Positions 1-5,340 of a stretch of DNA of 8,125 bases are shown piece after piece. A program made the position numbers and the translations under genes. Positions within the stretch are counted from its first letter, which is position 1, and the number at the start of each line of letters is the position of its first letter. The DNA is from Candidatus Aenigmatarchaeota archaeon (GTDB lineage Archaea; Aenigmatarchaeota; Aenigmatarchaeia; PWEA01; JACQIF01), in NCBI GenBank assembly GCA_016198635.1, contig JACQIF010000088.1, positions 1-8,125 of the forward strand. The letters are read 5' to 3'. Below the pieces are notes generated by a model. It had not been told where the DNA came from. It saw only the letters and a list, made by a program, of their open reading frames with translations, and made no database searches.

Positions 1-369
1 CTCTATGGGCAAAAACAGCGGCCTCGGCATATAGTTCCAAGAAACCCACTTCCATTCTTCACACTTCTCTGGCTCCATCACTTTAGGTTCCCCGTCTTCT
101 GGTTCGGCCAGCATGAAAATAGTTATGTAGTGTTTGTTCTCTTTGGAAAAGACATCGTTCGTCGCTGTCGCGAATCTGACTTTCTTTACATGTAGTCCTG
201 TCTCCTCCATGACCTCGCGTCTCGCACAGTCTTCCCAGGACTCGCCGAACTCCAGATGGCCTCCTGGAAATTGGTGGGTTCCTTCACCGTGCGCGTTCTT
301 TCTTTTTCCTAAAAGGATCTTTCCATCTCTAACAATAATTACTCCTATCCCAACATGAGGAAAATCCAT
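1..369 (-). CDS. NUDT15-like NUDIX hydrolase (C-terminus cut by window edge)
   Basis: A cytosolic NUDIX pyrophosphohydrolase, probably acting on nucleoside triphosphates or their damaged forms. The NUDIX box is complete: GGHLEFGESWEDCA followed by REVMEETG, fitting G-x5-E-x7-RE-x2-EE-x-G. The sequence before it (LLGKRKNAHGEGTHQFPGG) and after it (TNDVF, HYITIFM, EPEKCEEWKWVSW) resembles the NUDT15/MTH2 group as known from eukaryotes. About 123 residues are visible and perhaps 15-30 are missing. I chose ATG 369 because a TATA-like box is centred about 26 bp upstream; an in-frame ATG at 378 (adding MVV) is the alternative. It follows nreA by about 30 bp in the same direction, so it could also be reached by read-through. 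Codon use is richer in AGA, GGA and A/T third positions than in the ribosomal genes. Substrate is not predictable. Confidence 0.93.
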   Translation of the reverse strand, partial: MDFPHVGIGVIIVRDGKILLGKRKNAHGEGTHQFPGGHLEFGESWEDCARREVMEETGLHVKKVRFATATNDVFSKENKHYITIFMLAEPEDGEPKVMEPEKCEEWKWVSWNYMPRPLFLPIE

Positions 370-389
370 AACAACCATAAGGTGTAAGG

Positions 390-399
390 TTATTTATTT
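390..399 (-). promoter_or_regulatory. TATA-like box of the NUDIX gene
   Basis: On the minus strand this reads GAAATAAATA, overlapping the nreA stop codon. Its centre is about 26 bp from ATG 369, the spacing expected for an archaeal leaderless start. No Shine-Dalgarno sequence precedes the gene. Inferred by pattern only. Confidence 0.45.
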
Positions 400-1601
400 C
401 AAAAGTCAGTCAATTTCCTCTGTTTGAGTATCACAGAACGCTTCCTGTACTCCTCCATCGGTATCCTCATCTTCGTCTGCACGTATGCCAGCGCTTCGTC
501 CAGCGTCGCAAACTTTACGTGCGCACGCATCGCGTTGCGTACGTTCTCGCGCACCTGCCAGACGCCCACTGGGATGATGTACTGTTCGCCGACCTCACGG
601 AAGGCGATGCAACGGGCCTGGCGGCGCTCTTGCGCGAGCGCCTCGGCCACTGCGAGCCTCGTAGAATAGTAGCAGCCGCCCATTTCGTCCGCGTAAGCCG
701 TACGACCGCCATGCGGCTCGTATTCATGAATTATGAATGGGCGTGTGGCGTGCGTCGCCCATATAGAGCCCGGCGCCCATGATTCGAACGAGTCGTACTC
801 CCACGCGCCCGGAGCGAGCAGTACGCAGACACGGTTTGAAAGAAACTCCGACTCGTAGACGCGGTATTCGTTGATGCTCGCATACGTGCGCACGCGCTTC
901 AGCAGCTCTTTGGATAATGTGTCATCGACGGCTGTTATGGACCATCGTGTCGGAACAAGCTTGCGGCGCATGCCTAACGCACCCGATGAGAGCACGGACA
1001 TTATCTTGTAGACGCCCTCGTTGTGCTCGTAGAGCGTGACCATCGCTTCACGCGATTTCATTTCATCGTTCGTCACGCTTTCTATCGTTCGCGACACTTT
1101 CACGTTCTCCACTATCTGCATCGTTCGCAGCTGTGCGCTCGGGCCCATCGGCTGGTGTACGTCCGAGAAGTCCATTCGGTAAGCGGGCTTCTTCTTGAAG
1201 TGAAGTTCAACCTCGACGGGCCTTTCGGCAAGCGCGAGCAGCTTGTTATCCTCTGTGAAACGTGATGATGTCTTGACATTCTCGGGGTGTTTCGATCGCA
1301 TCATCAGCGAACGCAACTCTATTATTTTCTGGTAAGACAGGCCGAACCATTTTGACGGGTCATCTATGACCTGCATGTCCGTGGAGTTCGCTTGTATGAC
1401 GCTTAAAGGGCCAACGCTAACGCGTGGGTAACCGAATCGTCCAACGAACACGTTCGTGCTTGGTCCAAAGAATTCGTCCGTCAGCGTTGCGTCGAGCTTC
1501 GGCTTCAGTTCCACGCGCGAAAGCAACGGGCAGTAGCCAAGGCCGCAGAGATTGCGGCCGCCCTTGCAGCGCACGCAGAGAGACGCGGGGATGACTTTCA
1601 T
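399..1601 (-). CDS. nreA: NreA-like archaeal DNA repair protein with C-terminal PCNA-interacting motif
   Basis: The Nre family is an archaeal DNA repair family; haloarchaeal NreA has been linked to repair of mitomycin C damage together with UvrABC and PCNA. Near the N-terminus lie four cysteines in CVRCKGGRNLCGLGYC (C-x2-C-x6-C-x4-C), a likely zinc site. The family signature FFGPSTNVFVGRFGYPRVSVGP follows about 20 residues later, written here as FFGPSTNVFVGRFGYP then RVSVGP. The protein ends exactly in QRKLTDF, which fits the PCNA-interacting (PIP) pattern Q-x2-L-x2-F. The long C-terminal half is otherwise typical of the family. ATG 1601 gives MKVIPASLCVRCKG, the usual short lead into the cysteines; GTG 1637 and ATG 1613 are in-frame alternatives adding 12 or 4 residues. 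It lies in a minus-strand run behind an unrecognised gene, and is likely co-transcribed with it. Confidence 0.96.
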   Translation of the reverse strand: MKVIPASLCVRCKGGRNLCGLGYCPLLSRVELKPKLDATLTDEFFGPSTNVFVGRFGYPRVSVGPLSVIQANSTDMQVIDDPSKWFGLSYQKIIELRSLMMRSKHPENVKTSSRFTEDNKLLALAERPVEVELHFKKKPAYRMDFSDVHQPMGPSAQLRTMQIVENVKVSRTIESVTNDEMKSREAMVTLYEHNEGVYKIMSVLSSGALGMRRKLVPTRWSITAVDDTLSKELLKRVRTYASINEYRVYESEFLSNRVCVLLAPGAWEYDSFESWAPGSIWATHATRPFIIHEYEPHGGRTAYADEMGGCYYSTRLAVAEALAQERRQARCIAFREVGEQYIIPVGVWQVRENVRNAMRAHVKFATLDEALAYVQTKMRIPMEEYRKRSVILKQRKLTDF

Positions 1602-1649
1602 AAAATAATCCATGCTGCAAAAGTAATAAGGGTTCACAGAAGCGTACCG

Positions 1650-1997
1650 CTATGCCGCTGGCACTGTCCAAGGCGTAAAGTAATGGGTTCCAGGAGAGTG
1701 CTCGCCTTCTTGCTTGACGAGTTCTGTGGCCTCAATTCTGAGTCTCCTCTTTTCTCCTTCAGAGAGTTCAGGCATCAATGACTTGAAAGCATCAAGGAAA
1801 ATTCTGTCTTCTTTCGGATATTCAATATCTCCTATCTGTCGAAGAAGCGCACGCGTCTTATCCAATGTATCCTGTCTCACATGATACTGTTCTACAGAAG
1901 GGATGCCTTGGCGAATCTCTTCTACATTAACGACAGCCACATACGCCAAACGCGTAGAATCCCAACACTCCCGTTGCATGCCTGTAGTTAGGGGCAT
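1650..1997 (-). CDS. Unrecognised small helical protein in the nreA operon
   Basis: I do not recognise this 115-residue protein. It looks soluble and mostly helical, with charged stretches such as EEIRQG, LSEGEKRRLRIEATELVKQEGE and a moderately hydrophobic middle; there are no transmembrane segments, no signal peptide and no cysteine cluster. The ATG at 1997 lies 6 bp after the stop of the upstream membrane-protein gene, and its own stop is 12 bp before the longest possible nreA start, so it fits the operon well. An in-frame ATG at 1979 is a possible later start. Codon use is more AT-rich (AGA, GAA, ATT) than in eL15 or Rnp3, as in the NUDIX gene. Its tight position next to nreA suggests co-expression but gives no function. 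Confidence 0.75.
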   Translation of the reverse strand: MPLTTGMQRECWDSTRLAYVAVVNVEEIRQGIPSVEQYHVRQDTLDKTRALLRQIGDIEYPKEDRIFLDAFKSLMPELSEGEKRRLRIEATELVKQEGEHSPGTHYFTPWTVPAA

Positions 1998-2003
1998 TAG
2001 GAT

Positions 2004-2231
2004 TTAACTCTTGCTCCGCTTGGACTTCCCAATGAACTCTTCGGGCTTCGGTTCAGGCCCTGCGCGCATCTCCTCCCGCTCTATCCAGACGACGAGTACG
2101 CCCAGAACTATCAGCAACGCCGGCACGACGCCGCGCAGCATGATCAAAAAGTCGTTCTGCCACGTGCGCAGCAAAAAGCCTCCAAATCCTATAAGAAACA
2201 GCCCTAAAAGCAGTTTTGTGGCAGCGCCCAT
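2004..2231 (-). CDS. Small two-helix membrane protein
   Basis: A 75-residue protein with two hydrophobic helices, about residues 4-21 (KLLLGLFLIGFGGFLL) and 28-50 (the segment ending ALLIVLGVLVVWI), followed by a charged cytoplasmic-type tail rich in E, P, K and R. It resembles many unnamed small archaeal membrane proteins and no function can be assigned. The open frame extends upstream to 2510, but that would run through the eL15 gene on the other strand. ATG 2231 is preferred because a clear TATA box (TTTATATA on the minus strand, 2263-2270) lies 35 bp upstream, and an AGGTG element about 13 bp before the start could act as a weak ribosome site. It is the first gene of the minus-strand run leading to nreA. 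Confidence 0.8.
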   Translation of the reverse strand: MGAATKLLLGLFLIGFGGFLLRTWQNDFLIMLRGVVPALLIVLGVLVVWIEREEMRAGPEPKPEEFIGKSKRSKS

Positions 2232-2260
2232 TTTAACACCGTTTTCACCTAATGGTGACG

Positions 2261-2272
2261 CGTATATAAATC
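2261..2272. promoter_or_regulatory. Shared TATA box between membrane-protein operon and eL15
   Basis: The stretch CGTATATAAATC holds TATATAAA on plus and TTTATATA on minus, so the core can be read both ways. On minus it sits 35 bp from ATG 2231, giving a leader of about 10 bases. On plus it would give a leader of about 55 bases for eL15, which agrees with eL15 having a ribosome binding site. No other strong TATA element was seen in this gap. Confidence 0.55.
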
Positions 2273-2335
2273 TTGACTGTCCATCGAAGTTAACCTCCGA
2301 TGTGGGCCATGTGCCTGAAGGTTGTTGTAAAACAA

Positions 2336-2342
2336 GAGGTGG
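2336..2342 (+). promoter_or_regulatory. Ribosome binding site of eL15
   Basis: GAGGTGG lies 5 bases before ATG 2348 and matches the 16S anti-Shine-Dalgarno. It contrasts with the apparently leaderless genes elsewhere in the window. Confidence 0.6.
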
Positions 2343-2347
2343 AATAG

Positions 2348-2911
2348 ATGGGATTTTATAAGTACGTAGCGGAGAAGTGGACCAAGCCGCAGGAGAATCT
2401 TGGCGACCTGTGGAAACAGCGCTTGATGAAGTGGCGCGATGAAGAAGCGGTCGTCCGAATCGAACGCCCCACGCGCATAGACCGCGCTCGTGCACTGGGC
2501 TACAAGGCAAAGTCAGGATTCATCGTCGCGCGTGCACGCGTAAGCGTAGGCGGCCGCCAGCGCCCCGAATGGGCAGGCGGGCGAAAGCCGAGGCGCGCCG
2601 GACGCTTCTTCACGCCGAAGAAATCGCACCAGTGGATAGCGGAAGAGCGCGCTGCGAAACGGTTTGTCAACATGGAAGTTTTAAACTCATATTGGGTTGC
2701 GCAGGACGGCAAGCATGCATGGTACGAAGTTGTGCTCGTGGATCCAGCGCATCCGGCTATACGCAAAGATCGTGACGTCTCGTGGGTTTCGCACGTTAGC
2801 GGACGGGTATTCCGCGGACTGACAAGCGCCGGAAAGCGTTCACGCGGCCTGCGCAGCAGCGGCAAAGGCGCTGAAAGCGTGAGGCCGTCTCAGAACAGAC
2901 ATTATGGATAA
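2348..2911 (+). CDS. rpl15e: Large-subunit ribosomal protein eL15
   Basis: eL15 is a basic structural protein of the archaeal and eukaryotic 50S/60S subunit that binds 23S rRNA. The 187 residues cover the usual family length and show its signature throughout: start [11 protein letters not shown], then [21 protein letters not shown], written here as [12 protein letters not shown] and ALGYKAKSG, the block VSVGGRQRP, the segment [26 protein letters not shown] in shorter pieces, and the basic end [10 protein letters not shown]. The last residues, SQNRHYG, are not part of the usual conserved core. Start and ribosome site are clear. In many archaea eL15 is followed directly by rnp3; here an orphan and an Lgt-like gene come between. 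The final codons are part of a 12-bp inverted repeat, and a synonymously changed copy of SQNRHYG-stop occurs 62 bp downstream. Confidence 0.98.
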   Translation: MGFYKYVAEKWTKPQENLGDLWKQRLMKWRDEEAVVRIERPTRIDRARALGYKAKSGFIVARARVSVGGRQRPEWAGGRKPRRAGRFFTPKKSHQWIAEERAAKRFVNMEVLNSYWVAQDGKHAWYEVVLVDPAHPAIRKDRDVSWVSHVSGRVFRGLTSAGKRSRGLRSSGKGAESVRPSQNRHYG

Positions 2912-2926
2912 ACCGTCTGTTCTGAG
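2889..2926 (+). repeat. Long hairpin across the eL15 stop codon
   Basis: CTCAGAACAGAC (2889-2900) and GTCTGTTCTGAG (2915-2926) are perfect 12-bp inverted copies with a 14-base loop containing the stop codon. The left arm is eL15 coding sequence. No T-run follows, so it is not a typical archaeal terminator, though a transcript-end or mRNA-stability role is possible. Confidence 0.85.
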
Positions 2927-2928
2927 TA

Positions 2929-2948
2929 CTCGAAACCGAAGTTTCGAG
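2929..2948 (+). repeat. Second hairpin, adjacent to the previous one
   Basis: CTCGAAAC-CGAA-GTTTCGAG is a perfect 8-bp stem with a CGAA tetraloop, two bases after the preceding hairpin. Together they form one of the twin-hairpin units seen between genes in this window. Confidence 0.85.
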
Positions 2949-2949
2949 A

Positions 2950-2973
2950 TCGCAGAATAGGCATTATGGTTGA
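2950..2973 (+). pseudogene. Diverged copy of the eL15 3' end (remnant)
   Basis: These 24 bases encode S-Q-N-R-H-Y-G-stop, exactly the last seven residues and stop of eL15 (2888-2911), in a different frame and 62 bp downstream. Nineteen of 24 bases agree. The five differences are all silent: TCT/TCG, AAC/AAT, AGA/AGG, GGA/GGT, and TAA/TGA for the stop. Reading upstream in this frame gives TEVSR, loosely like the AESVRP that precedes the tail in eL15. A copy whose changes are all silent was probably once under coding selection, so I read it as the end of another eL15 gene brought in or left behind by recombination. Only 24 bases are involved, so chance plus selection for a hairpin cannot be fully excluded. 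Confidence 0.65.
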
Positions 2974-2978
2974 AGTGT

Positions 2979-3299
2979 ATGGGCAGGATCGAGATACCCA
3001 GAAGGCCTGACCATAGATGGGATGGAAGCTCTGTTCTCCTAAAGAAAGAGTGTAGCGACTGCCCGTGGTACCGCAACATCGCTGAGAGAGATCTCTGTGG
3101 AGTTGGAGTGGACTTCAAGTACATTAGCGATGCAGAAAGACCCAGGCGCTGTGAAGTCAGGAATCGTGAGCAGACAGGCAAGCCTTCTGTGGCGTATTTG
3201 GACGAGATTAAGAAGAGGATGTCAGATTCGTTCCCGCTAGTTCTGTCCAGAGAAGCGCCTGAACAGAGAATCCTTAATGGCTACTCGGATAGAATATGA
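2979..3299 (+). CDS. Unrecognised four-cysteine protein
   Basis: I do not recognise this 106-residue basic protein (start MGRIEIPRRPDHRWDG). Its four cysteines fall as C25-x2-C28-x11-C40-x17-C58, within ECSDCPWYRN, DLCGVGV and RRCEVRN, which would suit one zinc or an iron-sulfur site; family membership cannot be decided by eye. It has no transmembrane segment. ATG 2979 is the most sensible start; TTG 2970, three codons earlier, lies inside the eL15-tail remnant. Codon use is richer in AGA/AGG and A/T third positions than in its ribosomal neighbours, consistent with a different origin. Its stop lies just before, or overlaps by 23 bp depending on start, the Lgt-like gene, so the two probably form one unit inserted between eL15 and rnp3. 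Confidence 0.7.
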   Translation: MGRIEIPRRPDHRWDGSSVLLKKECSDCPWYRNIAERDLCGVGVDFKYISDAERPRRCEVRNREQTGKPSVAYLDEIKKRMSDSFPLVLSREAPEQRILNGYSDRI

Positions 3300-3330
3300 G
3301 GCTTTATTTCAAGGGATCGTAACTATCAAT

Positions 3331-4065
3331 ATGATAGAGGTCACGCCGATACCCGGAGTAGCACTGGGCCTGTTCAATATCACGATGCACGGCCTGTTCG
3401 CGGCTGTGGGCGTCGGTGTCGGTTATCTGATCTTTGACAAAACGACCGCTCGACTACCCCAACATATCAAGGAGCGTCTGCTCGTGCTGCTCGTATTGGG
3501 AGGCGTGTTAGGTGCGAGGGCATTGTATGTGTTAGAGAATGCAGGCGTTTTCGCCGCGAAACCTCTTGACGCGCTCAAAGTCTGGCAAGGAGGCCTCTCT
3601 TTTATGGGCGCGATACTGCTGGTCGTACCGCTTTGGTACTTCTACCTGAAACGTAAGAAGATGAATTTCCTTGCTATGGCCGACGCGGCTGCAGCGCCGG
3701 TTGTCGCAGGCCACCTAATCGGCCGCATAGGGGACCTTCTGACATGGGACCATCCCGGTACATACAGTGCGCTGCCGTGGGCTGCAATCGTCAACGGCCA
3801 GCCACAGCATCCTGTGATAGTCTATGAGATGATTGGGCTTGCGCTGATTCTTGGTGTTCTGCACGTTGCGTCACGCAAGGTATTCTTCAAACAGCGCCTC
3901 TTGTTCGTTTATCTTGGGCTGTACGGTCTCCTGCGCATAGTTATAGACTTCTATCGCGTCGAACCCCTCTTTTTCGGCATACGGCAAGCGCAGATAATAG
4001 GAGTGCTGCTCGTTCTGTTCTCGCTGGCTATGTTCAAGGTTCTATCGCGGAAAAGGCCACAATAA
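3331..4065 (+). CDS. Lgt-like prolipoprotein diacylglyceryl transferase family membrane protein
   Basis: A polytopic membrane protein of 244 residues with about seven hydrophobic segments. Bacterial Lgt transfers a lipid group to the lipobox cysteine of prolipoproteins. The Lgt landmarks appear in order: GGLSFMGA (87-94), GRIGDLL (131-137), QHPVIVYE (159-166) and YGLLRIVIDFYR (198-209), the last carrying the family's conserved arginine. Two sites differ from bacterial enzymes: the histidine of GGLSFHGG is Met92, and the asparagine of GRIGN is Asp135. The lipid substrate in an archaeon would be an isoprenoid ether, so the exact reaction is an inference. ATG 3331 gives a family-like N-terminus and has TTTATTT about 25 bp upstream; ATG 3277 is an in-frame alternative adding 18 residues and overlapping the previous gene. 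Confidence 0.85.
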   Translation: MIEVTPIPGVALGLFNITMHGLFAAVGVGVGYLIFDKTTARLPQHIKERLLVLLVLGGVLGARALYVLENAGVFAAKPLDALKVWQGGLSFMGAILLVVPLWYFYLKRKKMNFLAMADAAAAPVVAGHLIGRIGDLLTWDHPGTYSALPWAAIVNGQPQHPVIVYEMIGLALILGVLHVASRKVFFKQRLLFVYLGLYGLLRIVIDFYRVEPLFFGIRQAQIIGVLLVLFSLAMFKVLSRKRPQ

Positions 4066-4076
4066 GGCCCCATACG

Positions 4077-4087
4077 CTATTTAAATC
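4077..4087 (+). promoter_or_regulatory. TATA box for the rnp3-rnp2 unit
   Basis: CTATTTAAATC, 12 bp after the stop of the Lgt-like gene, is a good archaeal TATA element. It predicts transcription from about 4107, giving an rnp3 leader of roughly 140 bases that contains two hairpins and the duplicated rnp3 start. Confidence 0.5.
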
Positions 4088-4113
4088 TGGATTCGCCCAA
4101 AGGTAAGTGTGGG

Positions 4114-4157
4114 GTTTTCAAATGAAATTTGAAAACTTCGAACCTTATGGTTCGAAG
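4114..4157 (+). repeat. Twin back-to-back hairpins in the rnp3 leader
   Basis: The first is a perfect 10-bp stem, GTTTTCAAAT (4114-4123) with ATTTGAAAAC (4127-4136) and a 3-base loop. The second is a perfect 9-bp stem, CTTCGAACC (4136-4144) with GGTTCGAAG (4149-4157) and a 4-base loop. They share base 4136, so they would stack or exclude the terminal pair. The same 10/3 then 9/4 geometry recurs with another sequence at 6785-6829. Confidence 0.85.
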
Positions 4158-4207
4158 ATGTAGGAACAGCATTTAGAGTTCATTAAGCGTCAGTATAAGG
4201 CGTGGTT

Positions 4208-4252
4208 ATGAAGTTCTATGATTTGCCGACAAAGGAGGTAAATGTAAAATGA
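4208..4252 (+). CDS. Short upstream ORF copying the rnp3 start
   Basis: A 14-codon frame, MKFYDLPTKEVNVK, starts with ATGAAGTTCTATGATTTG, which equals the rnp3 start at 4249 in 17 of 18 bases; the one change (TAT/TAC) is silent. It contains the rnp3 ribosome site and ends in a TGA that overlaps the rnp3 start as ATGA, the arrangement typical of translational coupling. It may be the leftover start of another rnp3 copy, a coupled leader peptide, or both. Translation is not demonstrated; no ribosome site precedes it. Confidence 0.4.
   Translation: MKFYDLPTKEVNVK
4233..4239 (+). promoter_or_regulatory. Strong Shine-Dalgarno of rnp3
   Basis: AGGAGGT lies 9 bases before ATG 4249 and is the best ribosome site in the window. 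It decides the 4249 start over the duplicated ATG at 4208 and sits inside the short upstream ORF. Confidence 0.75.
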
Positions 4253-4956
4253 AGTTCTACGATTTGCACGTGCGCACACAGAATCTGGAGAAGACAATCG
4301 AGACAGCCCGGACTCTGGAGTTCTCCGGACTCGGCATTACAGCAACGCACCACGACTTCGACGCTTTCCGCGAGCTGCGCAAGCGCCTCCGCGAGGCGTC
4401 GCAGAAGAGCGGCATTGACCTTGTCCCGTGCGTGGAGATACAGGCAGAGTCGATAAAAACGCTCAAACGTGCGCTGGCCAAATACAGGGAAGTGGCAGAA
4501 CTCGTTATTGTGGCAGGCGGGGACTATGCCATAAACCGTGCTGCGGCAGAGGACGGGCGCGTGGACGTTCTCGCGCACCCGGAGTTCAAGCGAGTCGACT
4601 CCGGTATAGACCATATAGTCGCGAAGAGCGCAGCCCAAAACGGCGTTGCGCTCGAACTGAACCTTGGAGAGCTGCTTGCCACATATAAGCGCGTCCGCGC
4701 GCATGTGCTGGGCCATATGGAACGCAACATCATGCTGGCCAAGAAGTTCAACGCGCCTATCGTGATAACGTCGGGTGCTGCAGACGAGTGGGGGATGCGC
4801 GACCCTCGCGAACTTGCTGCGCTGGGCCAGATGCTGGGGCTGACTCTTGAAGAGTCCATGCGCGCAGTTAGCGATGCATGTGTCGCGCGTGTAGAAAGCA
4901 ACCGCAGGAAACTAGCAGGAAAGATAATCTACAAAGGAGTGGAGGTCGAAGCGTAG
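4249..4956 (+). CDS. rnp3: RNase P protein component 3 (Rpp30)
   Basis: A 235-residue TIM-barrel-like protein of archaeal RNase P, which pairs with Rnp2 (Pop5) to activate the RNA catalytic domain that trims the 5' leaders of pre-tRNA. Family features in order are the start MKFYDLHV, the segment FSGLGITATHH (25-35), the block VDVLAHPEF (105-113) with DSGIDHIVAKSA (118-128), GVALELNL (132-139), and the late motif ITSGAADEWGMRDPRELAALG (173-193), quoted here as ITSGAADEWGMR and DPRELAALG. Length is usual for the family. The start is fixed by a strong ribosome site. rnp2 begins on the base after its stop, so the two are co-translated partners. In many archaea rnp3 directly follows eL15, unlike here. 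Confidence 0.97.
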   Translation: MKFYDLHVRTQNLEKTIETARTLEFSGLGITATHHDFDAFRELRKRLREASQKSGIDLVPCVEIQAESIKTLKRALAKYREVAELVIVAGGDYAINRAAAEDGRVDVLAHPEFKRVDSGIDHIVAKSAAQNGVALELNLGELLATYKRVRAHVLGHMERNIMLAKKFNAPIVITSGAADEWGMRDPRELAALGQMLGLTLEESMRAVSDACVARVESNRRKLAGKIIYKGVEVEA

Positions 4957-5340
4957 ATGGACGCCCCAAAGACACTGCCGCCGACACTAAGAGACAAGAA
5001 GCGCTATCTGGCGTTCGAAATCATCAGCGAGCGTCCTGTAACGTTCGAGAACGTCATAGACGCCTTCTGGAACTCGCTGCTGTCTTTGCATGGAGAGCTG
5101 GGCACGGCACGCACTAACGTCTGGTTTGTCAAGGACGCATGGGATGCCGCCCGCCAGCGTGGACTCGTGCGCTGCGACCACGTTCACGTGGACGATGTGC
5201 GCGTCGCGCTTGCACTGATAAACAGCGTGGACGGCGTTCGCGTCGTGCCGCACTCCCTCGGCGTGTCAGGAACAATGGAAGGAGCCCGAAAGAAGTTCTT
5301 GGCTGAACGCACGCTGAAGGACTTCACAGTCAAAATCTGA
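4957..5340 (+). CDS. rnp2: RNase P protein component 2 (Pop5/Rpp14 family)
   Basis: A 127-residue protein of the Pop5 family, partner of Rnp3 in archaeal RNase P. The N-terminus LPPTLRDKKRYLAFEIIS is the family hallmark; the middle ENVIDAFWNSLLSLHGELGTA (quoted as ENVIDAFWNSL and LHGELGTA) and the later VRVALALINSVDG and VRVVPHSLGVSGT complete the fold. The C-terminal KKFL then continues in a short basic tail. ATG 4957 abuts the rnp3 stop; a GGAGG-like element (GTGGAGG, 4939-4945) lies just before. In other archaea the superoperon continues with proteasome alpha, SBDS and exosome genes. Here it stops: the last 11 bases overlap tail-to-tail with the XRE gene on the other strand. Confidence 0.96.
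   Translation: MDAPKTLPPTLRDKKRYLAFEIISERPVTFENVIDAFWNSLLSLHGELGTARTNVWFVKDAWDAARQRGLVRCDHVHVDDVRVALALINSVDGVRVVPHSLGVSGTMEGARKKFLAERTLKDFTVKI

Noticed and set aside
134..358. Plus-strand open frame opposite the NUDIX gene
   Set aside because: It is antisense to a complete NUDIX box and its translation resembles no protein family.
2004..2510. Long version of the small membrane protein starting at 2510
   Set aside because: The extra N-terminus is antisense to the start of eL15 and precedes the TATA box; the hydrophobic protein begins naturally at 2231.
4136..4157. tRNA T-arm or attachment-site reading of GGTTCGAAG
   Set aside because: The motif resembles a T-loop, but no acceptor stem, anticodon arm or D-arm surrounds it; a simple perfect hairpin explains it.
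4122..4163. Thirteen-codon frame MKFENFEPYGSKM as a gene
   Set aside because: It is made almost wholly of hairpin arms and has no ribosome site; its MKF start is likely a coincidence.
4090..4210. C/D-box or other known small RNA in the rnp3 leader
   Set aside because: No convincing paired C and D boxes or other known small-RNA motif could be found by eye.
2912..4248. Transposon or integron carrying the Lgt-like gene
   Set aside because: No transposase, integrase or matching terminal inverted repeats are present; the duplicated sequences are gene ends, not element ends.
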